Of a DNA stretch of 64,000 nt, positions 1 to 12,392 are shown piece after piece. The stretch is from Timema cristinae (Eukaryota; Arthropoda; Insecta; Phasmatodea; Timematidae): positions 58,035,565 to 58,099,564 of the forward strand of contig JBCFYV010000001.1 of the NCBI GenBank assembly GCA_039000515.1. Reading direction: 5' to 3'. A program made the translations under genes and the position numbers. The notes beneath the pieces were generated by a model, which had not been told where the DNA came from, searched no databases, and saw only the letters and a program-made list of their open reading frames with translations. Position 1 is the stretch's first letter, and the number at the start of each line of letters is the position of its first letter.

Positions 1-79
1 CAAAACTGTTAAAAGCATTTTCGAAAAAATTTCGAATTTTCAATAAAACTATCTTCAACTTAGGGGATATTATCTAAAT

Positions 80-2658
80 CAGTGGTTCCCAACCTTTTTT
101 GGCCCATCTCCTCTTTCTGGAGGTTGACTAACACCTATCGCCCCCTTTTCATTTTCATTGTTTGGCTAATTTTAATTTGAAGTAAGGTGTAAATAATAAA
201 GCAGTTTTATTATTATAAACAATTTTACTACCGTATATAAAAACAACCAAAGCAGTTTTATCCGGTCACTCTTGAATAAAATAGAAAAAAAAAATGTACA
301 TTTTTACAGATTTTTTTTAAATAACAAAGAAGTGAAATAATTAACTAAGATCATTGATGTACATTTAAAAAACAGGAGTACATGTTTTCATTTTTAAATT
401 GGAATCTGGAAAAAATTAAGAAAGTTGACAGTTAAAATTTGAAAAAATAAATGAAAGTTTGAAAATTTGTTATTGTTTTATTTTACCTTTTCATTGGCTG
501 ACTTGTGCTTGGTGGATTTCAGTTAAAGCTTGAATATCCGGCTTTATGTTCGTCAAGTTCAGGCGCAAGTCTCCTTTGAAGCAAATGTCCAACTTATTTT
601 TTTGTTTTGTGAGGAGCTGAACAACAGAACTAAATCCTTTTTCAACTAAATATGTTGACGGGAACGAGATGAGAAGTGGTTCAGTTTTTCCCCACAGTTG
701 TGGATAAGTGTCCATAATCTTCACCCGGCCTAACTCGTAACCGCTCTGCTTGAAAATGATTTTCGCCTCACAGTCATATTTCAGATCTAGAAACTCTGTC
801 TGCAAAGAGTTATCAAGCTTATCCACAGCTTCAAACGAGAATGGATCTAGAATCCAATCAGGAATTTGTAACTTGGTCAAATCTTCAAATCTTAATTCCA
901 TGTCAGTTTTTAACTGGTCAAGGTGATCAGTAAAAATTAGTATTTTGTCTTCTGGGAGTTCAGGAGTCCCGTTAGCTGACACTGAACACTTTTTAAGGGT
1001 CGGAAACTGAATCAGCTCTTTACGGCCAATATTTACCTTGTGAATATCAAACTTGGCGATGAATGATGAAATAATTCCTTTGGCCTTGATAAGGTTCATC
1101 TTGTTTCCTTGAAGCCTTATATTGACTTCGTTCATTTTTTCAAAAATATCTGTAAGGTACGCAAGTTCCAGCTTGCGTTGCTTCAAATTCTCACTTAAAA
1201 CAGGATCAGACGTGTCGAGAAACTCTGTAACCATGTCAAATAATTCGAAGAAACGGCTCAAACAGTTTCCTTTGGAAAGCCACCTCATTGCCGTATGTAG
1301 AAGCAAGCGTTTTAATTCCTCATCATTTCCATCGCAAAGTTGTCGGAACAAACGGTCATTGAGGGAATTAGCTTTAATCTTGTTGACACCAGTAATGACC
1401 AGTTTTAGGGTTTCATGCAGGACACCACTCAATTTTTTCGCAGCTAAGTGTTGACGATGAATGACACAGTGAATAGTGATGACCTCTGGCACTTCTTTCT
1501 TAAGGTGGGCTAGAAACCCAGCATGACGACCTGACATGGCAGGAGCACCGTCTGTTGCGCAAGCGCTCACGTTTGTTAGAAGAATCTCTTTTTCCTCAAA
1601 ATAATCTTGTACCGCTTTAAAAATCGACGATCCCTTCGTATCAGTGATCAAAGTTCTAGCAAACAGCATTCCTCGGTAATTTCCTTTTGTTCATTGATAA
1701 ACCTCACATAAGCTAATAAAATTGCTTTGTTATCAATCGCAGTTGATTCATCAATCTGCAATGCAAATTTACTTTTTTTAAATTGGTGAGTTTGAATTCA
1801 ACGTCTGTGGCCATTTCGTCAATTCACCTGGAAGCAGCAATGTTGCTCAAAGGAACCAATTGACTTATCTTATTACTAGGGCCCTCGCCTAGCATGATTT
1901 CAACAATTTTTTTGGTAGCCGGTAAAACAAGAGTTTCGCCAATTGTGTGAGGTTTACCACATTTAGCGATCAATAAAGACACCTCGTAAGAAGCAAGAAG
2001 ACCTTTGTCAAGATCGGTTGCTCGTTTTTTAAATAATTCACTCACATTAGGCCGTTTAACAGCTTTATCTTTGAGGTGTTGAAAATAGCTAAGTTCTTTA
2101 CTCACTTTATCACTGTGTACTCTTGATAAATGATCTTTCATTCGCGAAGGCTTCATGGCTTCATTACTAGTAAATGTTTTATCGCACAAAAGACAATGTG
2201 GAAACAGCACATTTTGTGGTGACGTGATAAAACCGAATTTTAAATACTCAGCTGAGTATTGACGACACTTCTTCTTTTTTGAATCCATTGTGCATGAACT
2301 TCTACACTTCAAAACAAACGCACAAAAACAGAAAAGACATGCACAAAAACTGATGGTGAGGCACACAAAGGCTATGAAGACTGAAACGAATGTAGGTCAA
2401 TGGCAAGTGTGTTGTGTTGGCAGGAGGGGTGGGGGTAGAGTCACCAGTCGGGCCGCGCTGAACAACAACAGTTGGGGACTGTGAAAATGGGGTGAGTGCA
2501 GGTGAACTCGCCGGCTGAGAATAGCCAGTGACTCGTGCTACCGGCAACTTCTACTGTACAGTACTATTTTAATTTTTCCCCCTTTGAATACTCATCGCCC
2601 CCACTTATTTATTGCCACCCTGATAAACCCAAATGGGCCCCCCGGTTGGGAACCACTG
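80..2658 (-). mobile_element. hAT (ZBED/Buster-like) DNA transposon, decayed
   Basis: The terminal inverted repeat reads CAGTGGTTCCCAACC at the left end and GGTTGGGAACCACTG at the right end, the usual hAT terminus style, and both ends run on into a GGCCCAT / ATGGGCC motif. The interior carries a hAT transposase on the minus strand. The inverted symmetry continues seven bases outward (tctaaat / atttaga), so I could not identify a clean 8-bp direct target duplication; either the true ends lie slightly further out or the duplication has decayed. Size is about 2.6 kb, typical of an autonomous hAT, but the transposase is broken, so this copy should be immobile. Confidence 0.85.
491..2288 (-). pseudogene. 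hAT transposase pseudogene, BED zinc finger plus catalytic domain
   Basis: The start is taken at the ATG at 2288 (MDSKKKKCRQ), because the upstream extension of that frame is hydrophobic and unlike the family. Residues about 20-60 hold a BED-type finger (CLLC then H-x4-H). The reading frame stops near 1824 with a TGA, probably a CGA-to-TGA change, and the stretch 1670-1823 needs about two frameshifts, though it still encodes the first catalytic block (IDEST-like). The 3' part (491-1669) is open for 392 codons. It shows ATDGAPAM (Asp at about 40), IHCVIHRQHLAAKKL, the conserved Trp in MRWLSKG, and a C-terminal dimerisation region with EKGFSSV followed by GDLRLNLT. Such transposases are cut-and-paste enzymes acting on the terminal repeats; family members include the domesticated ZBED5 and SCAND3 genes. 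The family assignment is firm; the lesions could be partly sequencing error. Confidence 0.9.
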
Positions 2659-2819
2659 ATTTAGACCAACATAAAGAACATGTTAGGCCCAATTTACCAA
2701 GTGTGAGTGTTATACAGTTTCTAGTTAAATTTAAAATAACTAACATAATTATAAAACCATTATGTTAATAGGTCCTTTATTGTTTAATTTATTAAAAGCA
2801 AATCTCTGTGTTTTGTATA

Positions 2820-3165
2820 CCGAAACCCCCTGCGGGACGGGGTTTAGAATAGTCCGCAGTAAACCAGCTTGTTGTCATAAAGGGGAAAAAGGGAAGGTTC
2901 TGTGCAGGGTGTACCTCGCACAGGACAAACCTATCCTTTATCTTTCCTTTCACATCATTTTATTCTTCCCCCCTTCGCTTTATCTATCCTTACCTTTTTA
3001 ATTCCTTCCCAAATGCTGTTTATCCTGCACCGAGGCCTTTTGCCTTTCCCTAGACGACTTTGGCTTACTAAACCGGCTTCTTCTTGTTTATTATTGGATA
3101 CCACTGCTTTGAGCTCCTTAAAAGAAAGTGCGCCGTTTGCAAAACCTTAGTGAAGGGCCTTTTGG
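2820..3165 (+). other. Possible 5' region of a non-LTR retroelement
   Basis: A locally GC-rich stretch (CCCCCTGCGGGACGGGG, then cgcagtaaaccagcttgttg) is followed by pyrimidine-rich sequence and runs into the gap. It resembles conserved leader sequence of insect non-LTR retrotransposons that I have seen, but no reverse transcriptase or endonuclease can be read. This is recognition by resemblance only. Confidence 0.25.
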
Positions 3166-3265
3166 NNNNNNNNNNNNNNNNNNNNNNNNNNNNNNNNNNN
3201 NNNNNNNNNNNNNNNNNNNNNNNNNNNNNNNNNNNNNNNNNNNNNNNNNNNNNNNNNNNNNNNNN
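3166..3265. other. Assembly gap, 100 N
   Basis: Exactly 100 N, the usual placeholder for a gap of unknown size. The true distance between the flanks is unknown. Confidence 0.99.
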
Positions 3266-3325
3266 CCCGGGACCTTTAGCTCAGTATGCAAACACGCTAC
3301 CAACTGAGATAAAGTGTCGGACTGT
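3266..3325 (-). repeat. tRNA-like SINE head, cut by the gap
   Basis: Read on the minus strand, the sequence has an A-box-like ATCTCAGTTGGTAG and ends in GGTCCCGGG, where a B box would begin. The gap removes the rest. The stem pairing expected for a working tRNA is not convincing, so I call it a SINE head or tRNA remnant rather than a tRNA gene. Confidence 0.45.
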
Positions 3326-3489
3326 GTATAGAAATCAACATTTAGTACGGTTTATGTGTTGTTAACAAAATATTTCTATATTACGTGATAAAAAAAATTA
3401 CACCTCTGTACACAAATAAAAAACTGGTACATTGGTATTAACGCTGTAAGCTACCTGGTCTCATAAGTCAGGGCACTGGCACTCCACAC

Positions 3490-4382
3490 TCCGTGGGCCA
3501 GGTTGAACACAATTTTTTTACACGTTATTGTATAGGGAAGTCTCAATTTAGCCCGACACATTAAATGTTTTATAGCATGCCTAAATTTAGAGCACAAATA
3601 ATAATTTTCGGGCACATATGAACACAAACGAAGCTTAAACGAATGTTGAAAACAGAATTTTGTTATATTAATATTGAAAAATGTGACGGGCCAGATTGAA
3701 CTCAATCCATCTACAGGTTATGGTATAGGGAAGACTCAAGATAGCCCGCCACATTAATTGTTCTCTATATTTTCTAATTTTAGAGCAAAATTGTTTATTT
3801 TTGGGCACATATGAGCACAAATAAAGCACAAACGAGTGGCGGGAACAGAATTTTGATACTTTGATTTTTTTTAATGTGGCAGGCCAGCTTGAACACAAAT
3901 TTTCTACATGTTATGATATAGGGAAGGCTCAACTTAGCCCGCCACATTCAATTTTTATATAGCATGCCTAATTTCAGAGAACAAATATTCATTTTCGGGC
4001 ACATATGAGCACAAACGAAGCTTAAACGAATGGTGAAAACAGAATTTTGTTAAAATAATATTTAAAAATGTGGCGAGCCAGCTTGAACTCTATTTTTCTA
4101 CATGTTATGGTATAGGGAAGGTTCAACATAGCCCGCCTCATTCAATGTTATATAGGATGCCTAATTTTAGAGTACAAATACTCATTTTTGGGCACATATG
4201 AGCACAAACGAAGCTTAAACTAATGGTTAAAACAGAATTTTGTTATGTTTTGTTTTCAATATGTGCCGTGCTAGCTTGAGCTCTAGTGGGCTCGCCTTCA
4301 TTAAATGTTATCTAAAGGGCCTAGATTCACAGCACTAACGTTCATGTTCGGGCACATATGAGCACAAATAGAGCACAAACGA
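3490..4382. repeat. 193-bp satellite, about 5 units plus a sixth after an insertion
   Basis: The motif ggccagcttgaac (with variants) recurs at about 3495, 3688, 3881, 4074 and 4269, spacing 193, 193, 193 and 195 bp. Each unit also has tatagggaaggctcaa, gggcacatatgagcacaaa and aaaacagaattttgt. A further unit resumes after the inserted element at about 6418 (gtggcgggccaacttgag). Units differ at many positions, so the array is old. Open frames on the minus strand here come from the repeat: 193 is not a multiple of 3, so no frame runs through. Confidence 0.85.
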
Positions 4383-4386
4383 TTAA

Positions 4387-6389
4387 GGCCCGTTGACACG
4401 GTGTTAGTGGACTAATGCAAGTTTAGTGGTATTAGCTTACTAACATGTTAGTTGTGTTGACACGTATTTTTCACTTGTATTAGTAGCGCTTATAAAAACA
4501 TGGCTGAAAATGAAGAGGTGATAACTGGTCTCTCTATTGGAGCCTTTTTTTTTTATCACTGCGTCTCATTTTTCGTTCGGGTAATTTATACGCATATACT
4601 AATTACGCTTATGTGTTAGGAGCTAGTAAGGGTGAATTTAGAATAAGTTTGGGCGGCAACATAAATTACAATTTTTCAGTAGACGCAATTTATCATAATT
4701 AGTTTATTTTTGAAAAACATTATAAGTTGTAGTTAGGAAACAATATTTAATCGTAATTATAATAATAGAATTAAATGTAAAGAATAGTTACAATGTGTGA
4801 TAGAAAATATGTTTTAATAATTAGTTTACCTATTTAAAAAAATGGTTTTATATAGACAACATAAAAAAGTTAGTGATTAGTGTGTCTCCTATTTCTTAGT
4901 TCCTTAATACATTTAAATATATTTTAGTTGATCCCAAATAATTATTAAATTATTTTACTTGATTTGTTAACTTATTTAGCATACATGTTAAATAAAATTA
5001 AACTCAAATAAGGTAAATAAATCCCAATACAACCAAACTCGGTAGGGCACTTTTTTAAATAGGTCCAACCCCGGTTTTTTCAACCCTCTTTTAAATGTTA
5101 GTGGTGACCTGGTGGCCTAGGGGTAAGGTGTCAGACTTCAATGCTGGCGGCCGGGGTTCAATCCTCGGTCCCGGCACAGATTTATCTGATTTTCAAATCC
5201 TTCCTTCACCTCTGACAAGACATCTTGTGAATGTGGGGAATGCCAGGCCGCCACCATGGTTCGGATTCCACGTTAAACTGTAGGTCCTTCATTTCATCTC
5301 ACAATCACCCTACCATTACACACTAGTGTAAGTGCGTATAACCCGAACGGGTAGTAAGATGCGGTGCTAATAATAATAATAATAATAATAATAAAATGTT
5401 AGTATACTAATTACCAAATATCTTGTTAAATTCTAGCTAGGCCTGAAATATTTTTTTAAAATAATAATAGGCTTAAATTATATTTTTGGGCATTTTTTTT
5501 AATAGACCTAACGCAGGTTTTTTAGACCCTGTTTTAAATTTTGGTATACTAATAACAAAATATTTTGTTAAATACTAGCTTGCTAGGCCTAAAATATTTC
5601 TTAAAAATAATAATTCATTAATTTGTAGATTGGTTTAAATATAGACTATCTGGTTTGTTATACGATAATATTATATTATGTATCTACTCAATATTCCAAA
5701 GCATTACTACAAGTGTTTGAAGTATGGGATGAACATCTATAATTAAAACTTATAAAGATTGGTTAAAGTGTTAAATATGGAGATTGGAAAACGTGCCGAA
5801 GATTTCGCGTGAAAACCACCGGCCATTCATACCTTACTTGCCGATAACGCGAATATTATGTTGCCGGAACTAATCACGGTACTACAATGTTGTCTTATAT
5901 TTTGTGATCGTATATAAAAAAATTACTCATGCCACGTTGAGTGGTAGGAAATAATGGTTTGTTAAAATTATTGATAACATTTGTTTACCGATATTAAATA
6001 ATATCTCTCACAAGGAACATTTGAAAAATGTAAGTAGGCCTAACATTTTATTTTGGAAACTTTATGTACACCTGATATAACTTTACAATATCCTCTAGTG
6101 CAATATCCCTCCCATTCCTATCTTTATAAATTCGGTGCTTAAAATTGCACAAAAACTCATCCTTTCCATAACATTCCACAAATAAGTGTCCCCCGCACAA
6201 CCAATTCTTCAGTTGCCGCCATTTTGAATTGTCTACTTGCATTAGTAAAGTTGGAAGGAGACCAACTTTTTCAGTTGCAAGTGGACTTGCATGTTAGTAG
6301 CTTGCTTGTCTGTTTACACGGTGCAAGCTGTGCGCGCGCAGCCAAATTAGTGTACTTGCATTAGTCAACTAACATCGTGTCAACGGGCC
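4387..6389. mobile_element. TTAA-flanked DNA transposon with 35-bp inverted repeats
   Basis: Both ends begin GGCCCGTTGACACG. The left end continues gTGTTAGTgGACTAATGCAAG and the right end, reverse-complemented, aTGTTAGTtGACTAATGCAAG, so about 33 of 35 bases match. TTAA lies directly outside each end (4383-4386 and 6390-6393). A TTAA duplication is used by piggyBac and Kolobok elements; the GGCCCGTT start also recalls PIF/Harbinger ends, which duplicate only 3 bp. No transposase is readable; a 64-codon minus-strand frame at 6048-6242 is unrecognised. A SINE is nested at 5103-5393. I call it a non-autonomous or decayed element of undecided superfamily. Confidence 0.85.
5103..5393 (+). mobile_element. 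SINE type A, full length
   Basis: tRNA-like head with A box (TGGCCTAGGGG) and B box (GGTTCAATCC), followed by a body and the tail cgtataacccgaacgggtag, and a (TAA)n end. The 10-bp target duplication aaatgttagt lies at 5093-5102 and 5394-5403, as expected for LINE-driven insertion. It sits inside the TTAA element, so it is younger than that element. Confidence 0.92.
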
Positions 6390-6449
6390 TTAAGGCAAAA
6401 GAGTTTTTTTTTTTCAGCAATGTGGCGGGCCAACTTGAGTCACGTCTGT

Positions 6450-7560
6450 TTGCCTTTAGGCTATAAGAGTGTCACTTTTTGGTGTTGGAGAACACAAGCT
6501 ATCCTAGCGGTGAGATATTTTTTACTAACCAAAGCTCGTCAGATTTATCCCTCTGTCCTCTGCTGCAGCCATTGGCATTTCGGAGGTCCACTTGCTTACA
6601 TCGTACGTTTTTCTTGCCCTGGGAAGTTATCATCCTGTAAAGGCTACTACATTTTGTATTTTTACGTTTTATGAAGACTTAAAAAAAGACCAACGACAAT
6701 TCCATAAAATCTTTTGTATTTTTTGCACAACGGGTTTTATTGCTCTTATATATATTAGATTATTAGTTATATATATATATATATATATAATAGAGTATTA
6801 GTTGAAATAAATCCTGAGAATGCTTTGCTAATTACTAGGAGGGAAATTAGTATATAGTTTTTAAACAAGGACCTATTGTGTTAACATAGCCCATGTTGTT
6901 AATAATATCACCGTAATAAAAATAGTTACACTGTTTGAAAAAAAATAGCTGTACTAATTTTATATAAAAATAGTTATAGTAATTTTAACAATAATAATAG
7001 GGTTAAGGATCTAGTCCAAACCATAATTTAAGTTTATATATATGACCAGTGTAATATTTACTGGTGAAATTTATTTAATGCGTCACTATTATATATATTA
7101 ATTATTAATACAATAGATAAAAAAAAAATATGTTCATATATATCTCAGTAACTCTAAACGAAAATCGGGCGTCACTTCAGACAAATATAAAGTGGGTGGG
7201 TTCAATATTGGTTTCCATTTTCATTTCGCCTTTCGAAATAAGTTGTCAAAAGTCCCCATAATTTGAATGTACGCATATAATTTTACCGCGCGTAAACGGT
7301 GTTGAGAATGGGGTTTTCTTATTGTTTTTCGTTAACTTTATGACCGTGAGATATTTTAACAAGGAAATAATATCGGAAATCTTATATATAAAAAAAGGTG
7401 ATATAGTGTTTTGTGAACTACTGATCTAGTTGTATGTAGGATATTGTCAATGTTTTTAGAAATACTGTAACTATCTAGCATCAGTTGTGCTATCTATATT
7501 CAGATGAAACAACTAACAGTACTTTTTACTTTCCGAAGATAACCGAAGGTTATAAATTTA
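6450..7560. other. Gene-free AT-rich stretch
   Basis: No coding frame, transposon end or RNA gene that I could support. It contains a (TA)n microsatellite at about 6768-6789. Confidence 0.6.
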
Positions 7561-7562
7561 AA

Positions 7563-7672
7563 TTTTAGGCCAAATGATTTTAGGCCAACTGCCTTTAGGC
7601 CAAATGCCTTTTAGGCCAAATGCCTTCTAGGCCAAATGCCTTTAGGCCAAATGCCTTTTAGGCCAACTGCCG
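7563..7672. repeat. Short tandem repeat, 16-17 bp unit
   Basis: About seven copies of TTTAGGCCAAATGCCT with small length changes. It ends at gccgcgtcccc. Confidence 0.85.
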
Positions 7673-7919
7673 CGTCCCCACTGGTGCAGTCAAAATACAC
7701 TTCACGCAACATAATCGTTTTTATTAACACACCCACCTACGTATATTGTTACAAAAATGTATTGTGCGTTCAAAGCGAATTTTTGGACAGTATAAAATAA
7801 TCTCTAAAATAAAAATAAATTAAGGCATCAAATACTAAAATATTTGATACTAGGAATTTCCAAGTGCTGTAAATATCTGTGCTTACTGATTTAAAACTGT
7901 CCTTGTCTGGGTGATATTT

Positions 7920-8005
7920 ATGTGTCCTTTTCTGGTTGGTACATTATGTGTCCTTTGCTAGTTGGTACATTATGTGTACTTTGCTGGTTGGTACACTATG
8001 TGTCA
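7920..8005. repeat. Short tandem repeat, about 29 bp x 3
   Basis: Three units of gtgtcctttgctggttggta followed by cattat, with a few substitutions. Confidence 0.8.
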
Positions 8006-8299
8006 AGAGTATAAACTCTTCATCGGATGATTAAAATTATTATCTCTATTTTATAAGAAGAACCTTTCAGATAATTAAACGTATTTTTGTGGTCTGTATT
8101 GAAACAATTTTAATATTTTATTATTGTTATTTTATATATATTGATTATTTCTTCCAAAGTTTAATTTCCAGATCAAATGACCTGACGTATTAATAGGTAA
8201 ACGAATATTTAGTAGATATTTAATATCTAGATAAAGTTTTTACTGTGAAAATTGAGCTGTAAAAGTGCCAAACTAGCAATAGGGAAGCAGGAAGCCTGT

Positions 8300-10205
8300 T
8301 TTCCCCTGAACTTGGAGTCCTGACCTCTCAGGCTAGAGACAGATCTCTCTCGCCAGGGTTATCCCTGAACTTGGAGTCCTGACCTCTCAGGCTAGAGACA
8401 GATCTCTCTCACCAGGGTTATCCCTGAACTTGGAGTCCTGACCTCTCAGGCTAGAGACAGAGGCTAGAGACAGATCTCTCTCACCAGGGTTATCCCTGAA
8501 CTTGGAGTCCTGATCTCTCAGGCTAGAGACAGATCTCTCGCCATGGTTATCCCTGAACTTGGAGTCCTGACCTCTCAGGCTAGAGACAGATCTCTCTCAC
8601 CAGGGTTATCCCTGAACTTGGAGTCCTGACCTCTCAGGCTAGAGACAGAGGTTAGAGACAGATCTCTCTCGCCAGGGTTATCCCTGAACTTGGAGTCCTG
8701 ACCTCTCAGGCTAGAGACAGATCTCTCACCAGGGTTATCCCTGAACTTGGAGTCCTGACCTCTCAGGCTAGAGACAAAGGCTAGAGACAGATCTCTCTCG
8801 CCAGGGTTATCCCTAAACTTGGAGTCCTGACCTCTCAGGCTAGAGACAGATCTCTCACCAGGGTTATCCCTGAACTTGGAGTCCTGACCTCTCAGGCTAG
8901 AGACAGATCTCCCTCACCAGGGTTATCCCTGAACTTGGAGTCCTGACCTCTCAGGCTAGAGACAGAGGTTAGAGACAGATCTCTCTCTCCAGGGTCATCC
9001 CTGAACTTGGAGTCCTGACCTCTCAGGCTAGAGACAAAGGCTAGAGACAGATCTCTCTCTCTCCAGGGTCATCCCTGGACTTGGAGTCCTGGCCTCTCAG
9101 GCTAGAGACAGATCTCTCTCACCAGGGTTATCCCTGAACTTGGAGTCCTGACCTCTCAGGCTAGAGACAGAGGCTAGAGACAGATCTCTCTCTCTCAAGG
9201 GTTATCCATGAACTTGGAGTCCTGACCTCTCAGGCTAAAGACAGAGGCTAGAGACAGATCTCTCTCTCTCCAGGGTCATCCCTGAACTTGGAGTCCTGAC
9301 CTCTCAGGCTAGAGACAGATCTCTTTCACCAGGGTTATCCCTGAACTTGGAGTACTGACCTCTCAGGCTAGAGACAGAGGCTAGAGACAGATCTCTCTCT
9401 CTCCAGGGTCATCCTTGAACTTGGAGTCCTGACCTCTCAGGCTAGAGACAGATCTCTCTCACCAGGGTTATCCCTGAACTTTGAGTCCTGACCTCTCAGG
9501 CTAGAGACAGAGGCTAGAGACAGATCTCTCTCTCTCAAGGGTTATCCATGAACTTGGAGTCCTGACCTCTCAGGCTAAAGACAGAGGCTAGAGACAGATC
9601 TCTCTCTCTCCAGGGTCATCCCTGAACTTGGAGTCCTGACCTCTCAGGCTAGAGACAGATCTCTTTCACCAGGGTTATCCCTGAACTTGGAGTACTGACC
9701 TCTCAGGCTAGAGACAGAGGTTAGAGACATATCTCTCTCGCCAGGGTCATCCCTGAACTTGGAGTCCTGACCTCTCAGGCTAGAGACAGATCTCTTTCAC
9801 CAGGGTTATCCCTGAACTTGGAGTCCTGACCTCTCAGGCTAGAGACAGAGGCTAGAGACAGATCTCTCTCTCTCAAGGGTCATCCCTGAACTTGGAGTCC
9901 TGACCTCTCAGGCTAGAGACAGATCTCTCTCACCAGGGTTATCCCTGAACTTGGAGTCCTGACCTCTCAGGCTAGAGACAGAGGTTAGAGACAGATCTCT
10001 CTCTCTCAAGGGTTATCCCTGAACTTGGAGTCCTGACCTCTCAGGCTAGAGACAGAGGCTAGAGACAGATCTCTCTCTCTCTCCAGGGTCATCCCTGAAC
10101 TTGGAGTCCTGACCTCTCAAGCTAGAGACAGATCTCTCTCACCAGGGTTATCCCTGAACTTGGAGTCCTGACCTCTCAGGCTAGAGACAGATTTCTATCA
10201 TCAGG
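8300..10205. repeat. 59-bp minisatellite, about 30 units
   Basis: The unit begins CCCTGAACTTGGAGTCCTGA and continues through cctctcaggctagagacag and atctctctcaccagggtta. A longer form has an extra aggctagagacag (about 72 bp). Long and short forms alternate irregularly, and some neighbouring blocks are near-identical, so units have been copied in groups. Each unit contains two short self-complementary segments, CCTGAcctcTCAGG and AGAGAcagaTCTCT. No coding capacity is evident. Confidence 0.95.
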
Positions 10206-11717
10206 GATTTTCGATGCTCTCGTTCCATTTGTCCTTAGTATGACGTATTTCACCCACCACGATTATTGATCCAAATACAATTTTCTCTGATATGAAACAA
10301 GATATCCGTATCCCGTGTTATTGACGACATCAATAACCTCTCATAGCAAATACGACCTTGGCAAATCTCTGTTTTGTCTACGGGTTGTGTGGGCACAATA
10401 TAATGAAAGAGAAACTATATCGTACATATAAAGCTCTTTACAGGCTAACATTTTCAATTACATTTACTTGATGTTGAACATTGATAAACAAATCCTTACT
10501 TTCATGATTTCTACAAACCAATATCATGTTTCTGACTATTCTATTGACCTCACTGATAAAGAAGTAATTTAATTTGACAGCGGTGTTTAGATATTATGAA
10601 AAATAAAAACATGTTTACTTCTCAATCACAGCTTAACATTAAATAAAAAATGTTTTGCTAGAATTATTAATAATGGCTTAGGCTTGATTTAACACAAATT
10701 AAGGGTATTATTCAAATAAAGCTAAGCATGTACTATATTTAAAACATCTCTCCAGGTACCGCATTGATGTAGTAAAATAATTGTTTTGGATCAGTACCTT
10801 TCGTCCAATAAATATTTCTATTTTTCACCAAAATTATTTGAGCTAGACTAGATTTAATGCTATAAAAATGTATTACTTTTACAAAATCTAAATTGAGAGC
10901 CTACAATTTAAAATAATAGACTATAAACTAAACATTTTGAATTTTTGATATTTTTTGTACGTTGTGCCTAGATTTCAGATATCTGTTGTTTTTAGTAAGT
11001 AGCTTCCTTTTTTTAAAATTAAAATCATATATATATATATATGTATATATATATATTATTTTTGTGACATATGAACGAGTAAAATGTAATTTACATGAAA
11101 TCTAAATTGATGGCTATATCTGTTTACTATCGGAAGTATTTAAATAAAATTGACGCTTTTGTTCTATTGGTATATTCCTCAAGTGTTCCTTTACTCTTGC
11201 ACATTAGGGCAATTAGGACAATCCGAATGGGTAGAAGGATAGGGTGATAAATAAAAATATATCCCTACCTTGTTTATGTACAGCCTTATTTTCATAGCAA
11301 CAACAATATCTGATATTTGGAAAACCGATTAAAACTTCTGACAGGTATTTATACGTCAGCAGTTAACATGATATGGAGATTTTCATTTTCATAAAATATA
11401 TAAACACCTCTAAAACAACATTAACAATACAGACAAGGATAAACAATGTTTCCTCCAAATTTTTGTTTTGGTTTTTTCTAATAATCTTTTGCTATTAAAA
11501 TTGGACTCTATGTTGTACACGCCACGTTATTCTGATATTGGACTACACATTAATTAATATGTTAAATATATATATGGACTGCTCATGGCTTATTATTAAA
11601 GAACCAACCACCCACTTCGCTGGCCACATGGTCTAAAGCGTATCTTTTTCAGTAGACTAGACTGTTGGTACTTGAATAGTAAAAAAAACGATTGAATAGA
11701 AGAAGAAAAGAAATTAT
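10206..11717. other. Gene-free AT-rich stretch with SINE scraps
   Basis: No gene is supported. Seen: an (AT)n run at about 11029-11056, a degenerate SINE-tail-like segment near 11200-11255 (ccgaatgggtagaagg), and a piece resembling the type B SINE head at about 11615-11680 (ctggccacatggtctaaagc). Confidence 0.5.
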
Positions 11718-12392
11718 GGGTGCGTCCTTAGCTACAAACGATGAAAAAGAAGGAATAATATATTCTTGTTGCATCCTTAGCTACAAACGATGAAAAAGAA
11801 GGAATAATATATTCTTGGTGCATCCTTAGCTACAAACGATGAAAAAGAAGGAATAATATATTCTTGGTGCATCCTTAGCTACAAACGATGAAAAAGAAGG
11901 AATAATATATTCTTGATGCATCCTTAGCTACAAACTTTGAAAAAGAAGGAATAATATATTCTTGGTGCATCCTTAGCTACAAACTATGAAAAAGAAGGAA
12001 TAATATATTCTTGGTGCATCCTTAGCTACAAACGATGAAAAAGAAGGAATAATATATTCTTGGTGCATCCTATGCTACAAACGATGAAAAAGAAGGAATA
12101 ATATATTCTGGATGCATCCTTAGCTACAAACGATGAAAAAGAAGGAATAATATATTCTTGATGCATCCTTAGCTACAAACTTTGAAAAAGAAGGAATAAT
12201 ATATTCTTGGTGCATCCTTAGCTACAAACGATGAAAAAGAAGGAATAATATATTCTTGATGCATCCTTAGCTACAAACTTTGAAAAAGAAGGAATAATAT
12301 ATTCTTGGTGCATCCTTAGCTACAAACGATGAAAAAGAAGGAATAATATATTCTTGGTGCATCCTTAGCTATAAACGATGGAAATGAAGGAA
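11718..12392. repeat. 49-bp minisatellite, about 14 units
   Basis: The unit contains GCATCCTTAGCTACAAACGA, then tgaaaaagaaggaataatata and ttcttggt. Units are almost identical; most variation is cgatg versus ctttg or ctatg. The last unit is degenerate. Homogeneity suggests recent amplification. Confidence 0.95.

Noticed and set aside
1122..1454. Plus-strand frame over the hAT transposase
   Set aside because: It is the antisense of the well-supported minus-strand transposase.
11718..12392. Regular direct repeats resembling a CRISPR array
   Set aside because: Units are head-to-tail with no unique spacers, no cas genes are nearby and the sequence is eukaryotic. The same applies to the other arrays.
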